From NCBI RefSeq assembly GCF_003987395.1, contig NZ_PIPT01000004.1, positions 62,001 to 126,000 on the forward strand: DNA of 64,000 nucleotides, in the 5' to 3' direction. A model generated the notes under the pieces. The model was not told the DNA's origin. It saw only the letters and a program-made list of their open reading frames with translations, and ran no database searches. Positions within the stretch are counted from its first letter, which is position 1; every line of letters starts with the position of its first letter. The translations under genes were made by a program, and so were the position numbers. Origin of the DNA: Pseudidiomarina aquimaris (GTDB lineage Bacteria; Pseudomonadota; Gammaproteobacteria; Enterobacterales; Alteromonadaceae). Below are positions 54,943 through 64,000 of this stretch, in pieces.

Positions 54943-56864
54943 GTTAATCCTCCACTACGGCGAATACGCCGCTCGGTTGCTCGCAACACCAGTTCGCGCT
55001 GCTTAAATACTAGGGTGCAATGCTCACTGGCACGGGTGATACCTGTATAGAGTAGCTCTTTCGTGAGAATAGGCGAATCATGGTCAGGCATCACTACCAC
55101 GGTATGATTGAACTCTGAGCCTTGCGACTTGTGAATAGTCATTGCGAAGGCAGTTTCAATATGCGCCAGCCGCGACGGCAGCAACCACCGCAACTCACCG
55201 TTCGCACCGCGGAACAGCACACGAATGGGTTCAGCTGGGCCAATACGCACTGCTAAGCCAATATCGCCATTTCGCAAATCGACGCTGTAGTCATTCTGCG
55301 TAACCATCACCGGACGCCCCACAAACCATTTGTCTGCGCTCACTTGCTCGCCAAAGAGCCACTGCGTGATAAGTTTGTTGAGGTGTTCCACGCCCCAATC
55401 ACCGCTGCGCACCGCAGCCAGTAGTTGGAAGCGTTCGAGCTGCGCCAAGAGCTGTTCGCCCCATTGCTCAACAGCGCCTTCAGGCCCACGTTGCAGCACC
55501 TCCAGCAACGGTTGGTAGCCCTCTTGCACCAGCACGCGTAGCGGCTTCTGGCTCGCATGGGTCAGTTCTAGCGTGTGGATATTCGCAAAATCAGGATTTT
55601 CTGCGGCGATACGCTTGGCATCGCTCAACCAATCTACAAGCCACTCGGTTTGCTGGGTGTTCACCTCGTGCGCCAATTTGCCGATACCCTGCTCGGCGTT
55701 AAAGCGCCGACTTTCATGCAGCATTACCGTATGTTGCAAATAAGGCCAGCGTGCCGCGCCGTTTGAGTCACAATACTGCTCAGGTAGCTGCGGGAGTGCA
55801 TGGCTGTCGGCTAACCAGTCGGCGAGCTCAGGTGCATAATGTCCTTGCTCGGCTTGCTCACAAAGCTGGCCTAACACAGCGCCCGCCTCGACTGAAGCCA
55901 ACTGATCTTTGTCACCAAGCAGAATTAACTGCGTATGCGGAGCCAACGCCCCAGTCAAGGCGGCCATCATTTCAATATCGACCATCGAAGCTTCGTCAAC
56001 GATAACCACATCAGCCAATAACGGGTTACGGCGGTTATGCTTAAATTCACGGCTATGGCTTTGACTGCCAAGCAGGCGGTGTAACGTAACAGCCTGCCGA
56101 TTCGGCATGGTCTGCTGCAAGGTTACCTGAAACTGCTCGGGCAAATTACCCAATTCACCTTCAATCGAACTGGTCATGCGCGCTGCGGCCTTACCCGTTG
56201 GCGCTGCGAGTCTTATACGCAGCGGTTTTGAGCCGCTACGATGATGCTGTAAGGTCGCCAATAAGCGCACTACCGTGTAGGTTTTCCCTGTGCCAGGTCC
56301 ACCGGTGATAATAGTGAAGCCGCTGCGCACCGCCATGGCACAAGCAAGGCGTTGCCAACTCAATTGCTCAGCATTACCAAACAGTGCATCGAGGGTTTTA
56401 CGTAACTGGCTCACTTCGAGCTCCGGTTGCGTAGCACAGCGCTGGTTTAAATCCTGTTTAATTGCTTGCTCATAATGATAGTAACGGCGCAAGTACAAAC
56501 GCTTCTCGTCACTCAAAACCAAAGGCGAGTTGGGCTGATTGACGGCAATTGAAGTGGGCAACACCTGCGACCAATCGCTCGGTAATTGCGCCAGCGCCTG
56601 CGTAGCTGTGAGACATTGATGACGACTCTCAAATGAGGCGTTTTCAGGTGGCAATTGCAACAAAGCATCAGCTTCGCTAGCCAAGCTGGCGAGATCCAAA
56701 CACGGGTGTCCATGGCCAAGTTGGTGGCTGGTGAGTGCGGCTAAGAAGGCGATAGCTTCAGCGTCAGCGCCCAACTTATCTAGCAAGTATTCAGCAAGGC
56801 TGAGGTCCACTGCGCGTAGCCAGCCATGCTGGTGCCAGGTGCGTAGAATATGCAGATGCGTCAT
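54939..56864 (-). CDS. recD: Exodeoxyribonuclease V subunit alpha (5'-3' helicase)
   Basis: 641-residue superfamily 1B helicase of RecBCD, moving on the 5'-ended strand. I chose the ATG at 56864 (MTHLHILRTWHQHGWL), which overlaps the recB stop as ATGA with GGAGG in front. Walker A is GGPGTGKT (188-195) and Walker B is VIVDEASMVDIEMM near 290. Later motifs include LLGDKDQLASVEAGAVLG near 315 and the C-terminal FAMTIHKSQGSEFNHTVVVMP plus ELLYTGITRASEHC. The length is near E. coli RecD (608). It is cotranscribed with recC, recB and arfB. Confidence 0.96.
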   Translation of the reverse strand: MTHLHILRTWHQHGWLRAVDLSLAEYLLDKLGADAEAIAFLAALTSHQLGHGHPCLDLASLASEADALLQLPPENASFESRHQCLTATQALAQLPSDWSQVLPTSIAVNQPNSPLVLSDEKRLYLRRYYHYEQAIKQDLNQRCATQPELEVSQLRKTLDALFGNAEQLSWQRLACAMAVRSGFTIITGGPGTGKTYTVVRLLATLQHHRSGSKPLRIRLAAPTGKAAARMTSSIEGELGNLPEQFQVTLQQTMPNRQAVTLHRLLGSQSHSREFKHNRRNPLLADVVIVDEASMVDIEMMAALTGALAPHTQLILLGDKDQLASVEAGAVLGQLCEQAEQGHYAPELADWLADSHALPQLPEQYCDSNGAARWPYLQHTVMLHESRRFNAEQGIGKLAHEVNTQQTEWLVDWLSDAKRIAAENPDFANIHTLELTHASQKPLRVLVQEGYQPLLEVLQRGPEGAVEQWGEQLLAQLERFQLLAAVRSGDWGVEHLNKLITQWLFGEQVSADKWFVGRPVMVTQNDYSVDLRNGDIGLAVRIGPAEPIRVLFRGANGELRWLLPSRLAHIETAFAMTIHKSQGSEFNHTVVVMPDHDSPILTKELLYTGITRASEHCTLVFKQRELVLRATERRIRRSGGLT

Positions 56865-59800
56865 ACCACCTCCTTGCCGGCAAAACACTGTTCCAACGCT
56901 TCAATCAAAGCTCTTGCGGGCCGATGAAAATAGGCTCCGGCGGTCTCAGCTTTAGCGCCGCGTAAAAATAAATAAAGACTACCGCCGACATGAGCATCAT
57001 AGTCATAGGCGTCACCCAAACGCGCTTTCAGTAGCTTATGCAACGCCAGCGTGTAAATCACAAACTGCAGATCGTAACGACTTTCCAGAATTTTATGCTC
57101 CATCGCCGCATGGGTGTAGGCGCCGGCATCAGGACCAAGGTAATTCGATTTATAATCGGCCACGTAATATTTACCCTGCCACTCAAACACTAAATCGATA
57201 AAGCCTTTGAGCATGCCGTTTAACGTCCGCTCTAGCAATTTCGGCCGCGAACGTTCGGGCAGCACGTACTGACAGACAAGTTGATCAATTGCGGTGGCCT
57301 GAACCTGATGAGTTGGAAACCAAAACTCCGGCTCGGCTTGGTAGTGGTTTAGCTCGGCAAGCTTGACTGGTGGTGTGCCATCATCTAACTCAAAAGCTGA
57401 CTGCAAATAGCTTGGTAGCCATTGCTGTAGCGTTTGTTGCTCACTTTCATCAGTCACATGACGAACTTGCTCAGTCAGCCACGCTTGGCAGGCGCCAGCA
57501 TCATTTGCCAAGTAGGCAAAACCTTCGTCAGCCGCCGCTTCAAGTAGGTTGTGCAGGAACGTACCCGCCTCAGCACCGCGTTTGAAACTATGAATCGTGC
57601 CTAACTTGGGCTGGGCCGGCGCATCGGGCGGCACATCATGCAAGGCTTCTTGTAAGTTTTCCGCTGCCGCATCATCCGTCGCCAACCACTCACCGTAACG
57701 CAATGCACTGTAGCTGGCCATCCACCACGAAGTAAACGCGAAGCCATCCGGTAAGTGGCGTACCTCGAGTTCTTGTTGTTCCTGCGGCGGCCCTTGGTAG
57801 CACGTTGGCTCAGCGGGCAGTTCAGGAGTGAAGGCGACGCTGTAACCGTCCAAACAGTAACCCTCTGTACTCGCAGCTTCTTCTTGTGCATTAAACAAAT
57901 AATGCCAGGCAGTTTTGGCTAAGGTTTTGTAACCCGCGACACCGACATAGGTCGCAAATTGAGCGCGGGTGACGGCGACATACAATTTACGAATTTCTTC
58001 GGCAAAGGACTCTTCAAGCACCTGCGCTTTCGCCGCGTCATCTTTATCAAAACACAGCGCTAAATTGCCATTAGCATCATGATAGCGCTGCGGGAATTTC
58101 ATGCGGCTTTCATCGCGCCCCTTACTAACGAAAGGTAAGAATACTAACGGATACTGCAAACCTTTCGACTTATGAATGGTGACCACTTGAATCAGCTCCG
58201 CATCACTTTCGAGGCGAACTTGCTGCTCTGCCGCATCAACACTACTGCCGTTTTCTTGTGCTTTGTTGATGTGCTCAGCGAGAAAGCGCAAGAGGCCATG
58301 GCAGCCTTCTACCTGCTGCGCATGTTGCTGCAATAATTCCGCCAAATGCAGCAGGTCAGTTAACTCACGTTCCCCTTGCGGCAAGGTCAGCAAACGTGCC
58401 GGTATCGAGAAGTGATGCAATACATGTTGGATCATCGGCAGTACGCCTTGCTGCAGCCAAATGTCGTGAAATTCGACAAACTGTCCAGCAAAGTCGTCCC
58501 AACGCAATTCGTCAGTGTTAATCGCATCGATTTCAGTAAGTTCCATGCCCAACAGCTCACAGCCTAGGACACTGCGTAAGCGCCGTGGATCACGCGGCAC
58601 CGCACAAGCATACAGCAAGGTATAGAGCTCTTGCGCCACACGGCCGGCAAACACGGAGTCACGCTCTGACAAGTACACACTGCGTAACTGTCGGCGCCGC
58701 AAGGCCGTGCGCATGATCTGAGCCTGCGGACCGTTAGCAACGAGGATGGCAATATCACGCGGTGCCACGCGCGTCAGCTCCCCACTCGCATTATCACGAA
58801 AACCCGTCTCGGGGTCATTCAGCAGTGTGACAATCGTCTCGGCAAACGCTTCGGCTAGCAGCTCATCAAGGCTACCGTTGTTGCCTTTCTCTGCGCTGTA
58901 ATCCACCACAGCCAACGCCTTCTGCGTCGTACCGCCCACCACGAACTCTCGTTTCAAGCCGTTTGCTTGCACTGATTGGAACGGCATCGCATTGTCGTCA
59001 TCGGCGGTTTTGAAACGAAAAGCCCCCTGCGGGCTTGCTTCGGCTTGCGCAAATAGCGCATTGACGCTATCGACCATCGCCTGCGTCGAACGGAAGTTGG
59101 TCCCTAAGGTATGGTGCCGCCCCGCGGTCGCACGCCGCGCTTGCAAATAGGTAAAAATATCTGCGTTTCGAAACGAATAAATCGCTTGTTTAGGATCGCC
59201 GATAAGAAACAAGCCATTTTCTTCAGGCGTTTGCGCAACCTGATAAACTCGGTCAAAAATCTCGTATTGAATCGGGTCGGTATCTTGAAATTCATCGATC
59301 ATGGCGATTGGAAACTGTTGTCGCAATTGACTCGCCAATAACTCGCCGTTCTCCGCGCGCAAAGCATCGCGCAAGCGGGTCAACATGTCATTAAAGCCAA
59401 TTTCGGCGCGTTGTTGTTGCAACTGGCTAAAGCGCTGTTGCAACCAGTTGCCAGCGTGACGCAGTAACGCAACTTTCGGACTTGGTAAAGCCGCCACATC
59501 AGCGGCCAGTCCAGCCAAACGTCGCGGCAATGCGAGCTGACGATCATCAAGCTCGGAACTACACGCCTCCGCTAGGCCTTCGGGCGTTAAGCGGCGACTG
59601 GCAGCCTCGGTAAGTGGCGGCGCCAGTGGTGCATCCGTATCCGCTGCGGCGATCGCATCACACCAGTCCTGCACCTGCGCTAACCAGTTTTTCAAGTGGG
59701 TAAACTTACGCCCATCAGCCTTAACCTTACCCTTCAACTGTGCGGCAAAATGCTCTTGGAAATCATCCAGTGCAGCTTGCCAAACGTCAGCTTCGTGCCA

Positions 59801-60511
59801 TGTGGCGCGCAGCTCTGCTTCAGCGGCCAAGTAGTCATCGAGCGCCGAGAGGCCCTGAGCGGTATCGCTCGGCTGCACATGCTGGAGTTCGCGCGTTTTT
59901 TCTAATAATTTGTCCGGCGAGCGGAACAGTTCGACAAGATAAGCGTACTTTTCGACCTCATCACTTTTGAGGCTAGCAACGAAGTGTCGCCAATAATCCT
60001 GCGCTGCTTGCTGCCATTGCGCGCTGTTGTCGGTATTCAAGTTCTGGTTAAACAGACTACCGCTGGCAAAGGCATGCTCACTCAACATGCGATTGCACCA
60101 GCCATGTATGGTCGAGACCGCCGCCTCATCCATTTGCTGCGCAGCCAGATCTAAAATGCGCGCTTGCGTTGGCCACTGCGCACTCGGGTAGTCTTTGCGC
60201 AAGCCAGCTAAAATGGGATCATCACTCTCGAATTCGTCGCGAAAGAAACTGGCAGCCTCAGTTAGACGCGCGCGAATCCGATCCCGTAACTCTTGGGTGG
60301 CCGCATCGGTAAAGGTCACAACCAAAATCTCGGGTGGCGTTTTCATCCTCTCACCGGCCTTCATTTGGCCCTCGTCAGCGGGGTCGTGACCAAGTACGAG
60401 GCGCAGATAAAGCGCTGCGATGGTATAGGTTTTCCCGGTACCTGCACTGGCTTCTATCAAATGGCTACTGCGCAGCGGAAAGGTTAATGGATTCAGTGAG
60501 GTCGCGCTCAT
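56861..60511 (-). CDS. recB: Exodeoxyribonuclease V subunit beta (3'-5' helicase and nuclease)
   Basis: 1216-residue subunit of RecBCD, which resects double-strand breaks and loads RecA after Chi. Walker A is ASAGTGKT at residues 21-28. Walker B is MIDEFQDTDPIQYEIF near 400, followed by LIGDPKQAIYSFRNADIF and, near 775, VTIHKSKGLQYPLVFLPF. The C-terminal nuclease domain shows GFIDLVFEWQGKYYVADYKS near residue 1110-1125, with the catalytic Asp and Lys. AGGAGG stands before the ATG, which overlaps the recC stop by 4 bp. E. coli RecB is 1180 residues, so this is full length. Confidence 0.97.
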   Translation of the reverse strand: MSATSLNPLTFPLRSSHLIEASAGTGKTYTIAALYLRLVLGHDPADEGQMKAGERMKTPPEILVVTFTDAATQELRDRIRARLTEAASFFRDEFESDDPILAGLRKDYPSAQWPTQARILDLAAQQMDEAAVSTIHGWCNRMLSEHAFASGSLFNQNLNTDNSAQWQQAAQDYWRHFVASLKSDEVEKYAYLVELFRSPDKLLEKTRELQHVQPSDTAQGLSALDDYLAAEAELRATWHEADVWQAALDDFQEHFAAQLKGKVKADGRKFTHLKNWLAQVQDWCDAIAAADTDAPLAPPLTEAASRRLTPEGLAEACSSELDDRQLALPRRLAGLAADVAALPSPKVALLRHAGNWLQQRFSQLQQQRAEIGFNDMLTRLRDALRAENGELLASQLRQQFPIAMIDEFQDTDPIQYEIFDRVYQVAQTPEENGLFLIGDPKQAIYSFRNADIFTYLQARRATAGRHHTLGTNFRSTQAMVDSVNALFAQAEASPQGAFRFKTADDDNAMPFQSVQANGLKREFVVGGTTQKALAVVDYSAEKGNNGSLDELLAEAFAETIVTLLNDPETGFRDNASGELTRVAPRDIAILVANGPQAQIMRTALRRRQLRSVYLSERDSVFAGRVAQELYTLLYACAVPRDPRRLRSVLGCELLGMELTEIDAINTDELRWDDFAGQFVEFHDIWLQQGVLPMIQHVLHHFSIPARLLTLPQGERELTDLLHLAELLQQHAQQVEGCHGLLRFLAEHINKAQENGSSVDAAEQQVRLESDAELIQVVTIHKSKGLQYPLVFLPFVSKGRDESRMKFPQRYHDANGNLALCFDKDDAAKAQVLEESFAEEIRKLYVAVTRAQFATYVGVAGYKTLAKTAWHYLFNAQEEAASTEGYCLDGYSVAFTPELPAEPTCYQGPPQEQQELEVRHLPDGFAFTSWWMASYSALRYGEWLATDDAAAENLQEALHDVPPDAPAQPKLGTIHSFKRGAEAGTFLHNLLEAAADEGFAYLANDAGACQAWLTEQVRHVTDESEQQTLQQWLPSYLQSAFELDDGTPPVKLAELNHYQAEPEFWFPTHQVQATAIDQLVCQYVLPERSRPKLLERTLNGMLKGFIDLVFEWQGKYYVADYKSNYLGPDAGAYTHAAMEHKILESRYDLQFVIYTLALHKLLKARLGDAYDYDAHVGGSLYLFLRGAKAETAGAYFHRPARALIEALEQCFAGKEVV

Positions 60512-63500
60512 TTCTGCTCCTCCTGCGCCAGCGCCTCAAGCAGCGGCAGGTAAAGCGCTCGCGCTATGCTAAGGCTGCGTTCGTCCGCTGGTAGATCGGC
60601 AAAACTTGGGTAAAAGCGACTCATATACCGCGCTCGCAGGCGCAAAGCCGTGTGGAAGCCCATATCATTTGACTCATCATAATAACGCTGAGCATCGTCA
60701 TTGTGAAAACTCAGATCATCCGCCGCAATAAAAGCTGCGATGCCTTTTTTCATTGCCTTACTCCAACCTGCCAGCACCAACTCAAAATGTATCGGCAAGG
60801 GTTCGCATAATGCCTGAGTGGCCCGGTCGAGTAGCTGCTTAAGGACATGGCATGCGTGCGCAGTTTCCATACTGGATAAGCACAGACGATGTTCGGCGCT
60901 AACGATATAAGTGGTGCAAGGCGCATCAGAGTTTAGCAGCAGGTGCGCCAGCCAACTTTCGAGCAGCTTATCAAGCCTTATTACACCTTTGTCAGTGACG
61001 ATTTCCGAGGCCGACAACTTAAGGTGAATTTGTTCACCCGCGCCATTGGTCCGCACGCCACTGAGCACATCCTCAACCTGTACTTGGTCAGCGTCTCCAA
61101 AGCCCAGCGGATAAGCTTCGACTTCTTCTGGGTACGCAGCCACCAAGTCTTGTATTTGTTCCCACAGGCTTAGCCCACTCTCAATAACGAATTGTTGCTG
61201 AGTGGCGCCCGCAGCACCGATGGCTAAGCGGCCCTCGCCTTCTAAGCGCAGCGAGATATGCTGTAATTGTTCCAACCACTCCTCTTCGTTTTGCGCTTCT
61301 CGTATGGCCTCAAGCAAGGGTTCTTCTAGGCCATGCAGTAGCTGCCAGCGGGTCAGACCATCGAGGGTGAAAAGCTCTTCATCTTGGTTTTCAACGCGAG
61401 CCTCGGGCAAATAGCACTGGAAGCGCTGCTGCAAAAACCAACGCGCGGGCTCTTCGAGGAAGCCCTTCAACTGCCTTAGCGATACCGCACCCGCAGGCAG
61501 CCATTTGGGTAAGACTTGTGGCGTCGACCCATCAGCGCTTGGCACAACGCTATGCAAGGCTTGCCATTCTTTTGCGTAGGTAAAATAGTGTTCAGCCGCA
61601 GTGGCTTGAAAGTAAGCTGGATTAAAGGGCTGTAAAAAGTGCTCCTCGAGTTCAGCTGCATGACCTAACTGCTGCAGGTGATCCCGCAGTTGGCTCACCA
61701 ACACCGAAGGCGGCTGCTCGGCGTTATCTTTACTACTGCGCCCGCACCAACTGAGATAAAACCATTGCCGCGCTGACAACAAGGCTTCTAAGAACAGGTA
61801 GCGGTCATCCTCACGGCGCGAGCGGTCGCCCGGTCGACGGTCGTGCGCCATGAGGTCGAAATCAAAAGGTTTGCGTTGGCGAGGGTAATCGCCGTCATTC
61901 ATGCCCAACAAAAAGACGCCCTTAAATGGAATAGCGCGCATTGGCATGAGCGTAGCAAAATTTACACTGCCGGCTAAAAAGCGCTGGGTCAATTGATGTT
62001 CGTCGACTTTTGACAGCCAGCTCTCTAACACGACGGCTAAGGCCACCGGCTGGTCGTACTCAGCAGCAGTGACGCTGTCCTGCCAGTTGTTTAACTGCGT
62101 CTGTAATTGCGCCAAAACCCACGCATCCTGATCGGTTTCGGCAGCAAAAAGACACTCCATCAAATCAGTCAGCTGTGCGCACCACTCTACCGGACGCAAT
62201 TGTTGCAAGGTGAGTTCGAAAGCGCCATCGAGCACCCGCACGAGTTGCTGCAGCGCGCCTACGGCATTGGCCGCCAAACCGCCGACCTCAGGATACGGCT
62301 CATCATCTAACCATGCGGTAGTTAAGCTGTCGGTGCGGCCCACCGCATAACCGAGCAACATCCGCCGCAAGCCGAACCACCAACTGTGTCGTCCCTCCGC
62401 TGCAGGCAAACCTAGCTGTTCACGATGCTTGCCATGTAAGCCCCAACGTACGCCGGCCTCATGCAGCCATTGCTGCAGCTGCTCGACATCATTGCCGTTC
62501 AGGCCAAAGCGCTTTTGTACCGCGGCGACCTGCAAAATATCGAGCATCTCGCTCGCCGTCGCGCGTTCGACATTGAGCTTCAGTACATACTCTAAGGCTA
62601 ATAAAATCGGGTGTCGTTGCCGCATGCCCTGATCGGCGATAGTGAAAGGAATGCGGCGTGAATCGTCATAGCCATAGCGACCAAACACCGCTTGAATATG
62701 CGGCGCATAGAGATCTACATCAGGCACCATGACGATGATGTCGCTCGGCTTTAATTCATCATGTTCAGCAAATAGTTGGAGCAAGCGGTCGTGCAGAACC
62801 TCAACTTCGCGTTGCGGACTGTGACAGCTCACAAAACGCAATGAATCATCTTCGGGCAAGGCGGACCAATGCTCCCGCGTTTCGCCAATACTGCGCAGAT
62901 GCAGCATATCGGATTGTAATTGGGCCAACTGTGACTGTGGTGCCTGCGCCTCTTCAAATAGGTCAAAGTTGAGCTTGGGAAAACGCTTCTGCTGCTCTTG
63001 GGTGCCATCAAAAGCATCCAACATACGAATGTAATCGCCGCCTTGTTTACCCCACGACGCTAACAGTGGATGTGTTTCAGTATGCAGATTATTGATATCC
63101 AACTCCGCCTGTCCAGGCTTGCGCTGCAAGCGTTTGCGTTTGATTTCACGCAATACATCGCGGCCTTCGATACTGTCCATCCAAAAGTGCTGACTCGGAT
63201 TGTGTACACAAAGCACCACCTGACAGCAATGTGCCAACGCATTTAGCACTTCTATCATTTGCTGCGGCAAACTCGATATACCAAAAACCACGACGCGTGG
63301 TGGTAGACCTGACGGACGCTGCGCCGGCGTTAAACTTTGCGCTTTGGCGACAAAACGCTGATGTAACTGCGCACGGTCACTCAAGCCATGCGCGCCAATG
63401 TCCGCGCGAATCAAGCGCCACAATACAGGCTGCCAGGCATTGGCCTCATCGACCGCAATGGCACCGCCTTCCGCCCAGTCTGCCAACCAATCAGCACGAT

Positions 63501-63939
63501 ACATTTGATATTGGTCATAAAGGTCCGCCAAACGCTCCGCTAATTGGTAGAGCTTGCGCTGCTCGGTATCGTTGCGCATGTAGTTGGCCAATGCGGCGAA
63601 TTCAGGGGCGTCGAGATGCTCGGGCAACAAGCGCAATAAACGCCAGGTAAGGCGGTCCTTATCAAAGGGCGAGTGCCGCGGTAAGTCGTTACCGAGGACC
63701 GCACGATAGGCCTGCCACTGAAACCGCGCGGGCAAGGTTACATCGACCATGGCGGCAATACCCAATGCTTCAGCCCAGTGTCGCTTGAGCCACTGGGCGA
63801 TACCGTTGGACTGCACCAGCACACATTCCGATTCGAGGGGGGCGAGAGGAGCAATCCTTGTCATCTCCACAACCAAGTTTGTCAGTTCCTCTAACTTATG
63901 GCTGTGGGCTACGATTAATCCTGCGCTTTGTTCACTCAT
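60508..63939 (-). CDS. recC: Exodeoxyribonuclease V subunit gamma
   Basis: 1143-residue Chi-recognising scaffold of RecBCD, with an inactivated helicase fold. The start MSEQSAGLIVAHSHKLEELT is typical, and SNGIAQWLKRHWAEALGI (about residue 50), RHPILLALEYVLKLNVERAT (about 410), FLLGMNDGDYPRQRKPFDFD (about 690) and KGFLEEPARWFLQQRF (about 820) are strongly RecC-like. It is the first gene of the rec operon, overlapping recB by 4 bp. Unlike E. coli, no ptrA lies between recC and recB. Confidence 0.97.
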   Translation of the reverse strand: MSEQSAGLIVAHSHKLEELTNLVVEMTRIAPLAPLESECVLVQSNGIAQWLKRHWAEALGIAAMVDVTLPARFQWQAYRAVLGNDLPRHSPFDKDRLTWRLLRLLPEHLDAPEFAALANYMRNDTEQRKLYQLAERLADLYDQYQMYRADWLADWAEGGAIAVDEANAWQPVLWRLIRADIGAHGLSDRAQLHQRFVAKAQSLTPAQRPSGLPPRVVVFGISSLPQQMIEVLNALAHCCQVVLCVHNPSQHFWMDSIEGRDVLREIKRKRLQRKPGQAELDINNLHTETHPLLASWGKQGGDYIRMLDAFDGTQEQQKRFPKLNFDLFEEAQAPQSQLAQLQSDMLHLRSIGETREHWSALPEDDSLRFVSCHSPQREVEVLHDRLLQLFAEHDELKPSDIIVMVPDVDLYAPHIQAVFGRYGYDDSRRIPFTIADQGMRQRHPILLALEYVLKLNVERATASEMLDILQVAAVQKRFGLNGNDVEQLQQWLHEAGVRWGLHGKHREQLGLPAAEGRHSWWFGLRRMLLGYAVGRTDSLTTAWLDDEPYPEVGGLAANAVGALQQLVRVLDGAFELTLQQLRPVEWCAQLTDLMECLFAAETDQDAWVLAQLQTQLNNWQDSVTAAEYDQPVALAVVLESWLSKVDEHQLTQRFLAGSVNFATLMPMRAIPFKGVFLLGMNDGDYPRQRKPFDFDLMAHDRRPGDRSRREDDRYLFLEALLSARQWFYLSWCGRSSKDNAEQPPSVLVSQLRDHLQQLGHAAELEEHFLQPFNPAYFQATAAEHYFTYAKEWQALHSVVPSADGSTPQVLPKWLPAGAVSLRQLKGFLEEPARWFLQQRFQCYLPEARVENQDEELFTLDGLTRWQLLHGLEEPLLEAIREAQNEEEWLEQLQHISLRLEGEGRLAIGAAGATQQQFVIESGLSLWEQIQDLVAAYPEEVEAYPLGFGDADQVQVEDVLSGVRTNGAGEQIHLKLSASEIVTDKGVIRLDKLLESWLAHLLLNSDAPCTTYIVSAEHRLCLSSMETAHACHVLKQLLDRATQALCEPLPIHFELVLAGWSKAMKKGIAAFIAADDLSFHNDDAQRYYDESNDMGFHTALRLRARYMSRFYPSFADLPADERSLSIARALYLPLLEALAQEEQK

Positions 63940-64000
63940 TTGCTATCCTCTCCATACATGTGGATCATCCTACCCAAACATGTAGCGGTAGGCTAGCAAG
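63940..64000 (-). promoter_or_regulatory. Leader of the recCBD-arfB operon (partial)
   Basis: These 61 bp precede recC up to the window edge. GAGAGG stands before the ATG as ribosome-binding site, and the hexamer ACATGT occurs twice (63956-63961 and 63977-63982). I cannot name a convincing -35/-10 pair; the promoter may lie partly outside the window. Confidence 0.3.

Overview
This is a 64-kb chromosomal stretch of a free-living, probably marine gammaproteobacterium. Gene content, operon order and protein style suggest the Alteromonadales, and Idiomarina/Pseudidiomarina is my best guess. Supporting features are recCBD, an AST-type arginine catabolic cluster beside pabA, a secreted nuclease with a GlyGly-CTERM tail, a TonB-dependent receptor, an S46 dipeptidyl peptidase and many other peptidases. 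I see no rRNA, tRNA, CRISPR array, insertion sequence or prophage. Coding density is high and base use looks uniform, so nothing resembles a recent island. The taxonomic call is inference, since no marker gene was compared.

Layout: (1) 1-6.0 kb, minus strand: rpe, trpS, pabA, argD/astC, astA and astD (cut by the window edge). This block links pentose phosphate, tryptophanyl-tRNA, folate and arginine metabolism; an ARG-box-like palindrome and a promoter precede argD. (2) 6.1-13.4 kb: a small unknown gene plus a DUF2970 gene, oligopeptidase A (prlC), a lipoprotein DPP IV-like peptidase, a YgjP-like metallohydrolase and glutathione reductase. (3) 13.4-16.2 kb: a blaI, M56-TonB, marR cluster with two sets of paired operator-like dyads, then a Tag-like DNA glycosylase. 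(4) 16.3-23 kb: a CNNM/CorC-type membrane protein, a diguanylate cyclase, a pitrilysin-like lipoprotein, a tiny DUF2256 gene and a DUF3300 gene. (5) 23-31 kb: S46 peptidase, a NarL-type two-component pair, an esterase/beta-lactamase-fold lipoprotein coupled to gdhA, and YedK. (6) 31-43 kb: an ExeM-like nuclease, DUF488, a 2OG-oxygenase, OsmC, malic enzyme, an outer-membrane-like protein whose start codon lies in a long hairpin, an atypical NRAMP, Ogt, a WYL regulator, DUF3667 and a GT2-GtrA glycosyltransferase. (7) 43-49.8 kb: a TonB receptor with two PepSY membrane proteins, one fused to a ferredoxin-reductase module, facing an SQR-like flavoprotein. (8) 49.8-64 kb: a second WYL regulator, a MaoC-like protein, a penicillin-acylase-family lipoprotein, and the tightly overlapping recC-recB-recD-arfB operon.

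Together the genes fit a protein- and amino-acid-feeding lifestyle: envelope and cytoplasmic peptidases, arginine and glutamate catabolism and malic enzyme, alongside a strong DNA-repair complement (RecBCD, Ogt, Tag-like, YedK). The features I consider most worth following are the BlaI/M56-TonB/MarR signalling cluster without an adjacent beta-lactamase, the start-codon-sequestering hairpin at 36970-37024, the PepSY redox operon, the NRAMP lacking its metal-binding DPGN motif, the tiny overlapping DUF2256 gene, and arfB inside the rec operon. All hairpins, dyads and promoters were found by eye without folding energies or database searches.
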